From positions 372,001 through 436,000 of the forward strand of contig NC_013853.1 in the NCBI RefSeq assembly GCF_000027165.1: 64,000 nucleotides of DNA, read 5' to 3'. The first letter of the stretch is position 1, and each line of letters opens with the position of its first letter. A program made the position numbers and the translations under genes. Source of the stretch: Streptococcus mitis B6. GTDB lineage: Bacteria > Bacillota > Bacilli > Lactobacillales > Streptococcaceae. The notes below the pieces were generated by a model. It had not been told where the DNA came from, ran no database searches, and saw only the letters and a list, made by a program, of their open reading frames with translations. Shown piece after piece: positions 17,210-26,262 of the stretch.

Positions 17210-18355
17210 ATGTTTTCAGTAAAAGATATTCGAAAATTAGTTGTCGTAAGTATCATTGGAGCTTGTGCGGTCTTTGTGGCCAATCTCTTCTTGAATTTTT
17301 ACCTTGATATCGAGCAGTTGGAGATTTCTAAAACTAATCCCATGATTCAGACCTACTATGACGCTCAGGTTTCGCTTTCCTGGATGGTGGCTATGGTCAG
17401 TGGAGTCGTCTTGTCCTTGACGTCGATCCTTCTCATGTGTTTTTATATCAAACAATTTGTCGATGATCACAAGGAACAATTAGGAATTTTAAAGGCTTTG
17501 GGCTATAGCAATGGCCAGTTGGCTAAACGATTTTGGGCATTTGGGCTCAGTTTTGGTGCCGGAGCGCTTCTTGGCTATTTCACTTCTTTTCTTATGATGG
17601 GGCATTTTTATGACTTTCGGAATGAAAAGGGGATCCTGCCAGAAATCACCATTCATTTTCATTGGCAGCTCTTGCTTGCTTTTGTGGTCCTTCCAACGGC
17701 ATTTTTTATGCTTATCGCGATTGGTTATGCTAGAAGACAACTACAAACGCCAGCTCTTCGCTTATTGAAAAAGTCCCCAACACCAATCAAGGTCAAAAGG
17801 AAAAAGAGGTCTCCTAAGAAAGAGAAAGACTTCCTAACAGAGCTGTCTTCGTCACTAATTTGGGGGAGAAAATCTATCCTATTTTTTGTAGTCTTTGGCT
17901 CTATGTGTTTTGCGGCCATGGTTCAATTATCCTTTGGTCTAAGGGACTACACAGATGACATCATCCAAACCATGATGATCATGATTGGCTTGATCCTTTC
18001 TTTCTCTATTCTCTTTTTGTCATTGGGGATTGTCGTCTCAGAAAGTCGCGAAACCCTGGCTCTTATGAAGGCTTTTGGCTACACAGATCGTGAATGCCAA
18101 GGTCATATCCTATCTCCCTATCGTTTCTGGGCCTATCTAGGATTTGTTCTTGGGACAGCTTATCAGTACGCTATCATGGAAATCTTGATTGGTGTGATCA
18201 ACGATACGGTTCCTGAAAAGATTGAGCATCACTTTGATGGGAATGTTTGCTTCTGGACTTTGATCGGTTTTGCTGTGATTTATGAAAGCCTCTTTTATCT
18301 ATCCAACAGAAAACTCCAAAAGCAAACCATCAAAGAAGTACTCTTAGCTGAATAA
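17210..18355 (+). CDS. FtsX-like ABC transporter permease
   Basis: 381 residues with four strong membrane segments: one near the N-terminus, two around residues 60-80 and 105-125, and further ones in the C-terminal half. Short FtsX-like core segments (LGILKALGYSNGQ and LALMKAFGYTDRE) occur twice, as in duplicated FtsX permeases. Last gene of the TetR-ABC operon and closed by a terminator. Confidence 0.88.
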   Translation: MFSVKDIRKLVVVSIIGACAVFVANLFLNFYLDIEQLEISKTNPMIQTYYDAQVSLSWMVAMVSGVVLSLTSILLMCFYIKQFVDDHKEQLGILKALGYSNGQLAKRFWAFGLSFGAGALLGYFTSFLMMGHFYDFRNEKGILPEITIHFHWQLLLAFVVLPTAFFMLIAIGYARRQLQTPALRLLKKSPTPIKVKRKKRSPKKEKDFLTELSSSLIWGRKSILFFVVFGSMCFAAMVQLSFGLRDYTDDIIQTMMIMIGLILSFSILFLSLGIVVSESRETLALMKAFGYTDRECQGHILSPYRFWAYLGFVLGTAYQYAIMEILIGVINDTVPEKIEHHFDGNVCFWTLIGFAVIYESLFYLSNRKLQKQTIKEVLLAE

Positions 18356-18361
18356 ATAGAG

Positions 18362-18385
18362 AAGGTTGGATTTTCCAGCCTTTTT
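18362..18385 (+). terminator. Rho-independent terminator
   Basis: AAGGTTGGA (18362-18370), loop TTTT, TCCAGCCTT (about 18374-18382) and a T-run. Confidence 0.8.
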
Positions 18386-18477
18386 CTTATGAAACTCATT
18401 AATAAGAGAAGGATTTTTCACTATTCTTGGGAAAATGAAATAAAGGAAAGAAAAGGAAGTTACTGGCAGGACCTGAA

Positions 18478-18583
18478 ATGATCTTTTTACTTGATTTGAC
18501 GCAACAAATAATCCTTTATCTCTGTAGGAATCCTCTTGCAGTTTGTGGTTGGTATTGGAGTTGCAGCCTTGAGTTATAAATAA
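18478..18583 (+). pseudogene. possible frameshifted small membrane ORF
   Basis: ATG 18478 opens MIFLLDLTQQIIL in one frame. After about 40 bases the neighbouring frame continues with VGILLQFVVGIGVAALSYK up to TAA 18581-18583. Joined by a one-base shift they give a short hydrophobic protein. Evidence is weak. The rest of 18386-18660 shows nothing else I can support. Confidence 0.25.
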
Positions 18584-18662
18584 ATCAATATACCTGTGGT
18601 CATGTTACACAGGTCTTTCAATTAGCTGAAATATTTCACCTTTATTTTTTCTTAGGTAACTT

Positions 18663-18859
18663 CTAAAACTAACTTCCAGTTTCCCACAACCTAGCTTTTA
18701 GTATGAGAAAAATGCGTGAAATCAGTGGAAATCCGTCTTAGACTAACTTCCACTGGTTTTCTTTTTCTTGATATATAAGGGTTCAAAAGCGAAAAGACTC
18801 AGAAAAAAGTGCACGACAAATAGCCCTAAAACAGAGTCGTCTTAGAGTAAATTCCAGTT
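18663..18859 (+). repeat. degenerate copies of the IS end sequences
   Basis: The motif GTCTNAGACTAACTTCCAGTT recurs imperfectly at 18663-18681, 18735-18755 and 18839-18859, and again beyond the IS at 20141-20161. After the first copy comes CCTAGCTTTTAGTATGAGA, like the inner IS end. At 18790-18804 CGAAAAGACTCAGAA matches the opposite end (20105 onward). Together these look like the two ends of a small deleted relative of the neighbouring IS. Confidence 0.5.
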
Positions 18860-20161
18860 GCTAGCGTTTAGTGTGAGACTTTTCGATGGTGATAAGATGT
18901 GTAGTTAGAGGGGAAAATTCCCTTTATTTCAATAAATCAGGTGATAAGTGTGTGTCTTCTGGTTTGACAAATTGGCAACCCAGAAGAGCAGCGATGTCCT
19001 CGCCAAAGGTGAAGGTGAAGACGTCGTAAGCAGATTTTCCTTGAAACTCTTCTCGTTTCAAGGAATTGACATGGGAAATGACTAGATTGACGTCTTTCTG
19101 AGTCAGCTGGTCAAAGGAAGTGCCCTTGGGAAGAATGGCTCGCAAAACCGTATGGTTCTTCTCAATCCGCCCCTTCTGGTCAGGACGGCTAGGGTCGCAG
19201 AAGTAGAGGTGAGACTTCCCATCAATGTCTCGCTCAAGCTCCTCCACATAGGCGAACTCAGATCCGTTGTCTGTGAGAATGACAGGGAACAGCTGATGGA
19301 ACGCATACCCTCCGTCCATGACTCTTTCTTTCAAAGCTGCGAATTTAGTGGCGACTTCCAGAGCAGTCTTGTTGTCCAAAAGCAAGGCGAAGAGGAAATT
19401 ACAGAAGGAAACGTTGAAGGTGAGCAGTAGCTTTCCACCAGGTCTGCCGATGACCGTGTCCATTTCCAACCATTTGAAGAAATCATCAGTTTCTCGTAAC
19501 TCTTGGAAATCTTGATAGGTCCGCCCAATTTTCAGCTCTTTGGGAATAGCTACTTTTCTGGATTTTCTGCGTTCCTTGAACGTGACCATCCGAGGGAAAT
19601 CAATGGGCTTGGCTGTCAGATAGCCCAGCTTGGCATGCCGATACACCGTAGCTTTCGACACAGGTAGGTTATGTGTCTGAATGATATGGTAGATGCTTTG
19701 TTTCTTCTGGATGCCTAGGGTTAAGATCTTGTCCATCTGATAAAAACTTTCCTTGTTTAGGGGAATGCCCTGTCTGGATTCCCTCAACATAGTCTCGTAC
19801 TGCTCCTGTGCCTTTTTCGCGTAGTAAAGATAGCGGTTAAACCCACAATCCGTCCTCTTTTTTGGACAGTTGTTACAGACATAAGGAGCTTTTTTGAGAA
19901 GAGGGCAATCCGTGCAATCAGATTTGACGGATGTTGGATGCATGATGCGATTGCGCTTGATTTCCTTTGAAATCGTTGACGGGTCTTTCCCCATCTTCTC
20001 AGCGATGGAACGGAAAGTCTCCTGTTGGCTGATTCCAGTTTGGATGTCAATACGGTCTTCTAGAGTGAGATGTTTTTGTTTTTTCGTCATGAGGTACCTC
20101 CTCACGAAAAGTCTCAGACTTAATTCTAGCATAATTCATCGTCTGAGACTAACTTCCAGTT
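18839..20161 (-). mobile_element. IS30-family insertion sequence
   Basis: One IS30-type transposase gene flanked by imperfect inverted repeats: 18860-18885 (GCTAG...TGAGACTTTTCG) and the complement at 20105-20130. Outside these lie similar 21-base direct repeats (18839-18859 and 20141-20161), which differ by about three bases, so they are not a fresh target duplication. The exact ends are therefore uncertain. Confidence 0.65.
18924..20090 (-). CDS. IS30 family transposase
   Basis: 388 residues read leftward from ATG 20090, behind GAGGAGGTACCTC. An N-terminal helix-turn-helix (EKMGKDPSTISKEIKRN), a Cys-rich stretch (CTDCPLLKKAPYVCNNCPKK) and the DDE core are intact: D in WLEMDTVIG, D in VILTDNGSEF and E in KGRIEKNHTVLR. 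Full length, so probably active. The in-frame extension to 20132 is unlikely to be used. Confidence 0.92.
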   Translation of the reverse strand: MTKKQKHLTLEDRIDIQTGISQQETFRSIAEKMGKDPSTISKEIKRNRIMHPTSVKSDCTDCPLLKKAPYVCNNCPKKRTDCGFNRYLYYAKKAQEQYETMLRESRQGIPLNKESFYQMDKILTLGIQKKQSIYHIIQTHNLPVSKATVYRHAKLGYLTAKPIDFPRMVTFKERRKSRKVAIPKELKIGRTYQDFQELRETDDFFKWLEMDTVIGRPGGKLLLTFNVSFCNFLFALLLDNKTALEVATKFAALKERVMDGGYAFHQLFPVILTDNGSEFAYVEELERDIDGKSHLYFCDPSRPDQKGRIEKNHTVLRAILPKGTSFDQLTQKDVNLVISHVNSLKREEFQGKSAYDVFTFTFGEDIAALLGCQFVKPEDTHLSPDLLK

Positions 20162-20316
20162 TTGGGAGAGAGATGGAAGTTACTTTGAGAAGTTACGGTT
20201 ATTTTTTCTTAACCTTTGACTATTCTGCAAAATTATCGTAAAATAAAGAGTAAATGATAAAATGAGGTCAGAGTCTGTTTGCTCTGGCGATAGTAGTATA
20301 AATGAGGAGAAACGCT

Positions 20317-20904
20317 TTGGAATTAGAAGTATTTGCTGGGCAAGAAAAAAGTGAACTATCTATGATTGAGGTAGCGCGTGCTATCTTGGAACTTCGTGGT
20401 CGCAATCATGAGATGTATTTTAGCGATCTTGTAAACGAAATTCAAAACTACCTTGGAACATCAAACAGCGATATCCGCGAAGCTTTGCCTTTGTTCTATA
20501 CAGAGTTGAACTTTGACGGTAGCTTCATCTCACTTGGAGACAACAAATGGGGGCTTCGTTCATGGTATGGTGTGGACGAAATCGACGAAGAAATCATCGC
20601 TCTTGAAGAAAGTGACGACGATGAAGTAGAACCAAAAGCTAAGAAAAAACGTGTCAATGCCTTCATGGATGGTGATTCAGATGCTATTGACTACAATGCA
20701 GATGACCCAGAAGACGAAGATGCATACGAAGCAGATCCAGCTCTTTCATACGATGATGAAAATCCAGATGATGAGAAAAATGAAGTGGAAGCTTACGATG
20801 CAGAAATCAACGAAATCGCTCCTGATGACTTGGGTGAAGACGTGGATCTCAACGAAGAAGATGACGAGTTTTCAGAAGATGATGCTGAAAACATCGAGGA
20901 ATAA
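20317..20904 (+). CDS. rpoE: RNA polymerase delta subunit
   Basis: 195 residues. TTG 20317 is the start because GAGGAGA (20304-20310) is well spaced and MELEVFAGQ is the usual beginning; the ATG at 20302 overlaps that site. A folded N-terminal winged-helix part (about 1-90) is followed by an Asp/Glu-rich disordered tail typical of delta, which displaces nucleic acid and speeds RNA polymerase recycling. It lies directly before pyrG. Confidence 0.96.
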   Translation: MELEVFAGQEKSELSMIEVARAILELRGRNHEMYFSDLVNEIQNYLGTSNSDIREALPLFYTELNFDGSFISLGDNKWGLRSWYGVDEIDEEIIALEESDDDEVEPKAKKKRVNAFMDGDSDAIDYNADDPEDEDAYEADPALSYDDENPDDEKNEVEAYDAEINEIAPDDLGEDVDLNEEDDEFSEDDAENIEE

Positions 20905-20914
20905 AAGTTAACTA

Positions 20915-20995
20915 TTGACAATTATCCTATTTTTAGGTATCATATTGTTCGGGCACCTCTTTTAGAGGTCGGGGCTCCCTAGTTCTTAGGGAGCT
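20915..20995 (+). promoter_or_regulatory. pyrG promoter and GGGC CTP-sensing attenuator
   Basis: TTGACA (20915-20920), 17-base spacer, TATCAT (20938-20943), then a predicted transcript start at GGGC (20951-20954). A small hairpin (ACCTC/GAGGT) is followed by a terminator with pyrimidine-rich 5' arm GCTCCCTAG and TTAGGGAGC plus T-run. In Bacillus and Lactococcus, low CTP makes polymerase stutter at GGGC and add extra G, which pair with the C/U-rich arm and prevent termination. The same parts are all present here. Confidence 0.82.
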
Positions 20996-21127
20996 ATTTT
21001 TGTTTTTTCAAGAAGTTATCTTCTTGTATTTTAGTTGTGAATCTGGCGCAGTCGTCCCAGATTATCTTATTAGTAGGGTCTTGTTTTCTATGTCCCCTCG
21101 TAGTCAACAAGGCCTTGAGCATTTTAG

Positions 21128-22747
<1,620 letters not shown>

Positions 22748-22756
22748 CTAAATCAG

Positions 22757-22787
22757 AACCTTTGAGAAGAATCTCAGAGGTTTTTTA
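22757..22787 (+). terminator. Rho-independent terminator of pyrG
   Basis: AACCTTTGAGA pairs with TCTCAGAGGTT and is followed by six T. Confidence 0.8.
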
Positions 22788-22808
22788 CTTGCATATTTAG
22801 GATATGAT

Positions 22809-22836
22809 TTGCAAAATAAAAACATAGTGATATAAT
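22809..22836 (+). promoter_or_regulatory. promoter of the choline-binding protein
   Basis: TTGCAA (22809-22814), 16-base spacer, TATAAT (22831-22836), 30 bases before the ATG; AAGGAGG follows. Confidence 0.6.
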
Positions 22837-22865
22837 TAACATAAAAATCCTAAGGAGGATCTACA

Positions 22866-23940
22866 ATGAAAAAAATCACATTATTTGGTTTGTCTCTAGC
22901 AGGTTTAGCTTTACTGGGCTTTTCCACATTCAGGGCAGGCATTTGAGCTTAAAGAAGAATGGGTTGTTAAGTGTGGAGTACAGTATCAAGATGGCAAGAT
23001 TCTTCGGTTTAACAATGGTCATGAAGTGGATATCAAAGTCTTGGATTTGCCAAAAACCGAGAAAATCGAGTGGACGGTTAGTCTTGATGGTCAAGATCAG
23101 ACTGTCAATTTTCTAGGTCAAGAAAAGGACAAGTCTATGATCGGGGAAGAAGGGCGTTACCTGAATTTCTATGTTCCCTATGGCTATAGAGGAGATATCA
23201 AGGTAGAGGCCAAGAGCGGAAACGAAGTGAAGACCTGGTCAACGAAAGTTGTGGATGATATTCATAATGATAGTGGAAAGAGAGGTTACTATCGTATTGA
23301 AGAATCAAATAATCAATACACTTACCTCGATGCTAAATGGGATTATCAAACCAAGACTTACACTGCTACTGTACCAGAGACTGTTAATGGTCAAAAAGTT
23401 TTTGCTTGGGCAAATTATGATAATGACGAGTTGAAACTTGAAAAACTAAAGTCTATCAGTCATAAATATGATGGAGGATCTTTCAAAGAAGTTTATCCAA
23501 TTGTAAAAGCAGAAAGCTGGTTAAAATCAAACCAAAACTGGTACTATCAAAAACAAGGCCAACTAGTTCAAAATGCTTGGGTTTATGACAAGGGAACTTG
23601 GTACTTTATGAATGATAAAGGAGTCATGTTCAATCAAACTTGGCTTTATCAAGGTAGCAACTGGTATGCCTTTAAATCATCAGGAGCCATGATTGCGAGT
23701 GACTGGATTTACGATCAAGGTAAATGGTACTATTTATCAGCTTCAGGAACCATGAAAGCAAGCACTTGGGTTTATGACAAGGGAGAATGGTATTATGTAA
23801 GTTCTTCTGGTGCCATGATTGCGAATGATTGGGTCAGAGACAATGGTAAGTGGTATTATCTGGCTTCATCAGGTAAGATGCTTCGCGATACCTACACACC
23901 TGATGGTTACTACGTTGGCAACTCAGGTGCCTGGCAATAA
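22866..23940 (+). pseudogene. choline-binding surface protein, frameshifted in signal peptide
   Basis: ATG 22866 opens a good signal peptide (MKKITLFGLSLAGLALLGFS) but stops after 26 residues. The downstream frame continues AFELKEEWVVK through a mature domain and then about six choline-binding repeats (GTWYFMNDKGVM, GKWYYLSASGTM and similar). Removing one G from the GGG at 22934-22936 restores a single protein of about 357 residues. A GTG at 23026 opens the mature part alone, without an export signal. Promoter and ribosome binding site are intact, so this may be phase variation, recent loss or a sequencing error. Confidence 0.82.
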
Positions 23941-23947
23941 GAATAAG

Positions 23948-23978
23948 AAGTCCTTTTCCTTAAAGGAAGAGGCTTTTT
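23948..23978 (+). terminator. Rho-independent terminator
   Basis: AAGTCCTTTTCC pairs with GGAAGAGGCTT, then a T-run, after the choline-binding gene. Confidence 0.65.
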
Positions 23979-24003
23979 ACATGCTTTTATGCTGCTTCCT
24001 CAT

Positions 24004-24032
24004 TTGTCCTAAAGTCTTTTTTGTGTTAAAAT
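24004..24032 (+). promoter_or_regulatory. promoter implying a leaderless transcript
   Basis: TTGTCC (24004-24009), 17-base spacer, TAAAAT (24027-24032). The expected start of transcription, 7-8 bases further on, falls on the A of ATG 24040. Confidence 0.5.
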
Positions 24033-24039
24033 GAATGGT

Positions 24040-24330
24040 ATGAAAGCTAAAAAAATGTGGATGGCAGGCTTGGCTCTGCTTGGTATTGGAAGCCTTGCCC
24101 TTGCTACGAAAAAAGTTGCAGATGACCGTAAGCTCATGAAGACTCAGGAAGAGTTGACAGCGATTGTGCGAGACCATTTTTCAGACATGGGGGAAATTGC
24201 GACCCTCTATGTTCAAGTCTATGAAAGCAGTCTAGAGAGCTTGGTTGGTGGCGTCATTTTTGAGGATGGCCGTCATTATACCTTTGTCTATGAAAATGAA
24301 GACCTAGTCTATGAGGAGGAAGTTTTATGA
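24040..24330 (+). CDS. DUF4651 family protein
   Basis: 96 residues from ATG 24040 (MKAKKMWMAGLALLGIGS), with an N-terminal membrane segment or signal anchor and a small C-terminal alpha/beta domain. I prefer 24040 to ATG 24031 because the -10 element overlaps 24031. It overlaps the thioredoxin gene by four bases. Conserved next to a thioredoxin and a YtpR-like gene, as best I remember, in pneumococci upstream of ssbB. Function unknown. Confidence 0.75.
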   Translation: MKAKKMWMAGLALLGIGSLALATKKVADDRKLMKTQEELTAIVRDHFSDMGEIATLYVQVYESSLESLVGGVIFEDGRHYTFVYENEDLVYEEEVL

Positions 24331-24644
24331 TACAACCAGCAAGTTTAGAAGAATTAGCATCTTTAGTGGAAAAAGATGGCAAAAAGGTCTTTCTTTTTGT
24401 GGCGGACTGGTGTGGCGATTGTCGTTATATCTATCCTGCCTTACCAGAAATTGAGGAGACCAATCCAGAGTTCACCTTTATTCGGGTGGACCGGGACCAG
24501 TATATGGATCTAGCTAAACTCTGGGATGTTTACGGAATTCCTAGCCTTGTTGTTCTAGAAAAGGACAAGGAAATCGGTCGTTTTGTCAATCGGGACCGTA
24601 AAAGCAAGCAACAAATTAATGACTTTTTAGCAGGATTGAAATAG
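24327..24644 (+). CDS. thioredoxin family protein
   Basis: 105 residues, a cytoplasmic thioredoxin fold. The active site is W-C-G-D-C (Cys29 and Cys32) rather than WCGPC; the cis-Pro is in YGIPSLVVL. Asp in the CxxC loop should alter redox potential or partner choice. Translationally coupled to DUF4651. Likely thiol-disulfide exchange. Confidence 0.88.
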   Translation: MIQPASLEELASLVEKDGKKVFLFVADWCGDCRYIYPALPEIEETNPEFTFIRVDRDQYMDLAKLWDVYGIPSLVVLEKDKEIGRFVNRDRKSKQQINDFLAGLK

Positions 24645-24659
24645 GAGAAAAGTGAAACA

Positions 24660-25286
24660 ATGATTTTTACATATAACAAAGAACATGTCGGTGATGTCCT
24701 TATGGTCATCGTGAAAAATAGCGGAGATGCCAAACTAGATGTGGAACGCAAAGGCAAGGTAGCTCGTGTTTTTCTCAAAGATAATGGGAAAACAGTGGCG
24801 TGGAATATTTTCGAAGTTTCAAGTTTATTTGAAATTGCAGAGCGCGGTCAAGTCTTTTTGACAGATGAGCAAGTAGCTCGTTTGAACCAAGAATTGCAGG
24901 CGGAAGGTTTTACAGAAAAAATTGTTAATGACAAAGAGCCTAAGTTTGTTGTTGGTGAAATTGTCGAGATGGTAGCTCATCCAGATAGTGACCACCTTAA
25001 CATCTGCCAAGTTGCAGTCGCAAGTAACAAGATAGTGCAAATTGTTGCAGGAGCTCCCAATGCGCGTCTTGGGTTGAAAACCATTGTAGCTCTTCCAGGA
25101 GCAATGATGCCAAAAGGTAATCTCATTTTCCCAGGCGAACTTCGTGGTGAAAAGAGTTTTGGCATGATGTGCAGTCCCCGTGAATTGCATCTGCCAAATG
25201 CTCCGCAAAAACGTGGTATTATTGAACTATCAGAAGACCAAGTTGTCGGAACTCCATTTGATCCAGCCAAGCACTGGACTGCTTAG
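24660..25286 (+). CDS. YtpR-like tRNA-binding protein
   Basis: 208 residues. An N-terminal DUF4479-type domain is followed by a tRNA-binding OB fold (about 98-200) like that of the beta subunit of phenylalanyl-tRNA synthetase: VVGEIVEMVAHPDSDHLNIC and GAMMPKGNLIFPGELRGEKS. ATG 24660, AGGAGAAAAG upstream. Probably binds tRNA or helps an aminoacylation factor; details not known. Confidence 0.88.
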   Translation: MIFTYNKEHVGDVLMVIVKNSGDAKLDVERKGKVARVFLKDNGKTVAWNIFEVSSLFEIAERGQVFLTDEQVARLNQELQAEGFTEKIVNDKEPKFVVGEIVEMVAHPDSDHLNICQVAVASNKIVQIVAGAPNARLGLKTIVALPGAMMPKGNLIFPGELRGEKSFGMMCSPRELHLPNAPQKRGIIELSEDQVVGTPFDPAKHWTA

Positions 25287-25328
25287 GAACTTGTCAGTAT
25301 CTGAATACACCAGATAGAAGGAAATAAG

Positions 25329-26090
25329 ATGGCAAAAAATGTAGTGATTACAGGAGCGACATCAGGTATTGGTGAAGCAATTGCGCGTGCTTATCTGGAG
25401 CAGGGAGAGAATGTCGTTCTAACAGGACGACGGACAGATAGACTAGAAGCTCTTAAGTCGGAGTTTGCAGAAACTTTTCCAAATCAAACAGTTTGGACTT
25501 TTCCGCTAGATGTCACGGATATGACCATAGTGAAGACTGTCTGCTCTGATATTCTAGAAACGATAGGTCAGATTGACATCTTGGTTAATAACGCCGGTCT
25601 GGCTCTAGGTTTAGCACCTTATCAGGACTATGAAGAGTTGGATATGTTGACCATGCTGGATACCAATGTCAAAGGTTTGATGGCAGTCACTCGCTATTTC
25701 TTGCCAGCAATGGTAAAAGCCAATCAAGGACATATCATCAATATGGGGTCAACCGCAGGAATTTATGCTTATGCGGGTGCAGCAGTTTATTCAGCTACCA
25801 AGGCAGCGGTTAAAACCTTTTCAGATGGTCTGCGAATTGATACTATCGCAACGGATATCAAGGTGACGACCATTCAGCCTGGAATTGTCGAAACAGATTT
25901 TTCTACAGTGCGTTTTCATGGTGATAAAGAACGAGCTGCGTCCGTTTACCAAGGAATAGAAGCTTTGCAAGCTCAGGATATTGCAGACACAGTAGTCTAT
26001 GTGACTAGTCAACCTCGTCGTGTTCAGATTACAGATATGACCATCATGGCCAATCAACAGGCAACAGGTTTCATGGTTCATAAAAAGTAA
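25329..26090 (+). CDS. SDR family NADP-type oxidoreductase
   Basis: 253 residues of the classical short-chain dehydrogenase family: Rossmann TGATSGIGE near residue 7-15, NNAG in LVNNAGLA, catalytic Ser in NMGSTAG (about 140) and YSATK (Tyr154, Lys158). It resembles YdfG-like dehydrogenases acting on hydroxy acids such as serine or 3-hydroxypropionate. ATG 25329 behind AAGGAAATA. Last host gene before the prophage, closed by a terminator. Confidence 0.92.
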   Translation: MAKNVVITGATSGIGEAIARAYLEQGENVVLTGRRTDRLEALKSEFAETFPNQTVWTFPLDVTDMTIVKTVCSDILETIGQIDILVNNAGLALGLAPYQDYEELDMLTMLDTNVKGLMAVTRYFLPAMVKANQGHIINMGSTAGIYAYAGAAVYSATKAAVKTFSDGLRIDTIATDIKVTTIQPGIVETDFSTVRFHGDKERAASVYQGIEALQAQDIADTVVYVTSQPRRVQITDMTIMANQQATGFMVHKK

Positions 26091-26102
26091 AAAATTTCCT
26101 CG

Positions 26103-26131
26103 AAAAGTTACAAATTTCTGTAACTTTTTTT
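26103..26131 (+). terminator. Rho-independent terminator of the SDR gene
   Basis: AAAAGTTACA pairs with TGTAACTTTT, T-run follows. The T-run doubles as the T-rich tract just before the ComX box. Confidence 0.8.
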
Positions 26132-26138
26132 GATTTCC

Positions 26139-26146
26139 TACGAATA
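26139..26146 (+). promoter_or_regulatory. ComX (SigX) cin-box of ssbB
   Basis: TACGAATA is the exact consensus of the competence late-gene promoter recognised by ComX, preceded by a T-rich tract. It lies 21 bases before the ssbB start, with AGGAGGA as ribosome binding site. Confidence 0.88.
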
Positions 26147-26166
26147 GATAAGTAGGAGGAAAAAAT

Positions 26167-26262
26167 ATGTATAATAAAGTTATCATGACAAATTTGACTA
26201 AAATACAAAAAGGCGCTAAACCCTTTAAAAGTCTAGCGTTATCGTCATATCATCTTTCGTGA
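26167..26262 (+). pseudogene. ssbB: ssbB 5' end, truncated by the prophage
   Basis: The ATG at 26167 behind GTAGGAGG starts MYNKVIM, the N-terminus of the competence-induced single-strand DNA-binding protein SsbB as I know it from pneumococcus. The next residue should be isoleucine (MIGRL) but the frame switches to TNLTKIQKG and stops at 26262 inside the opposite-strand integrase. The rest of ssbB should lie at the right end of the prophage, outside the window. SsbB protects incoming ssDNA in transformation. Confidence 0.85.
26176..26200. other. left prophage attachment junction (attL)
   Basis: Identity to ssbB as I recall it ends about GTTATCATGA (26179-26188), so the crossover of the serine integrase lies here. 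The two-base core cannot be fixed without attR. Confidence 0.55.

Noticed and set aside
20651..20911. 86-codon Met-rich frame inside rpoE
   Set aside because: A by-product of the GAT/GAA-rich acidic tail read in another frame.
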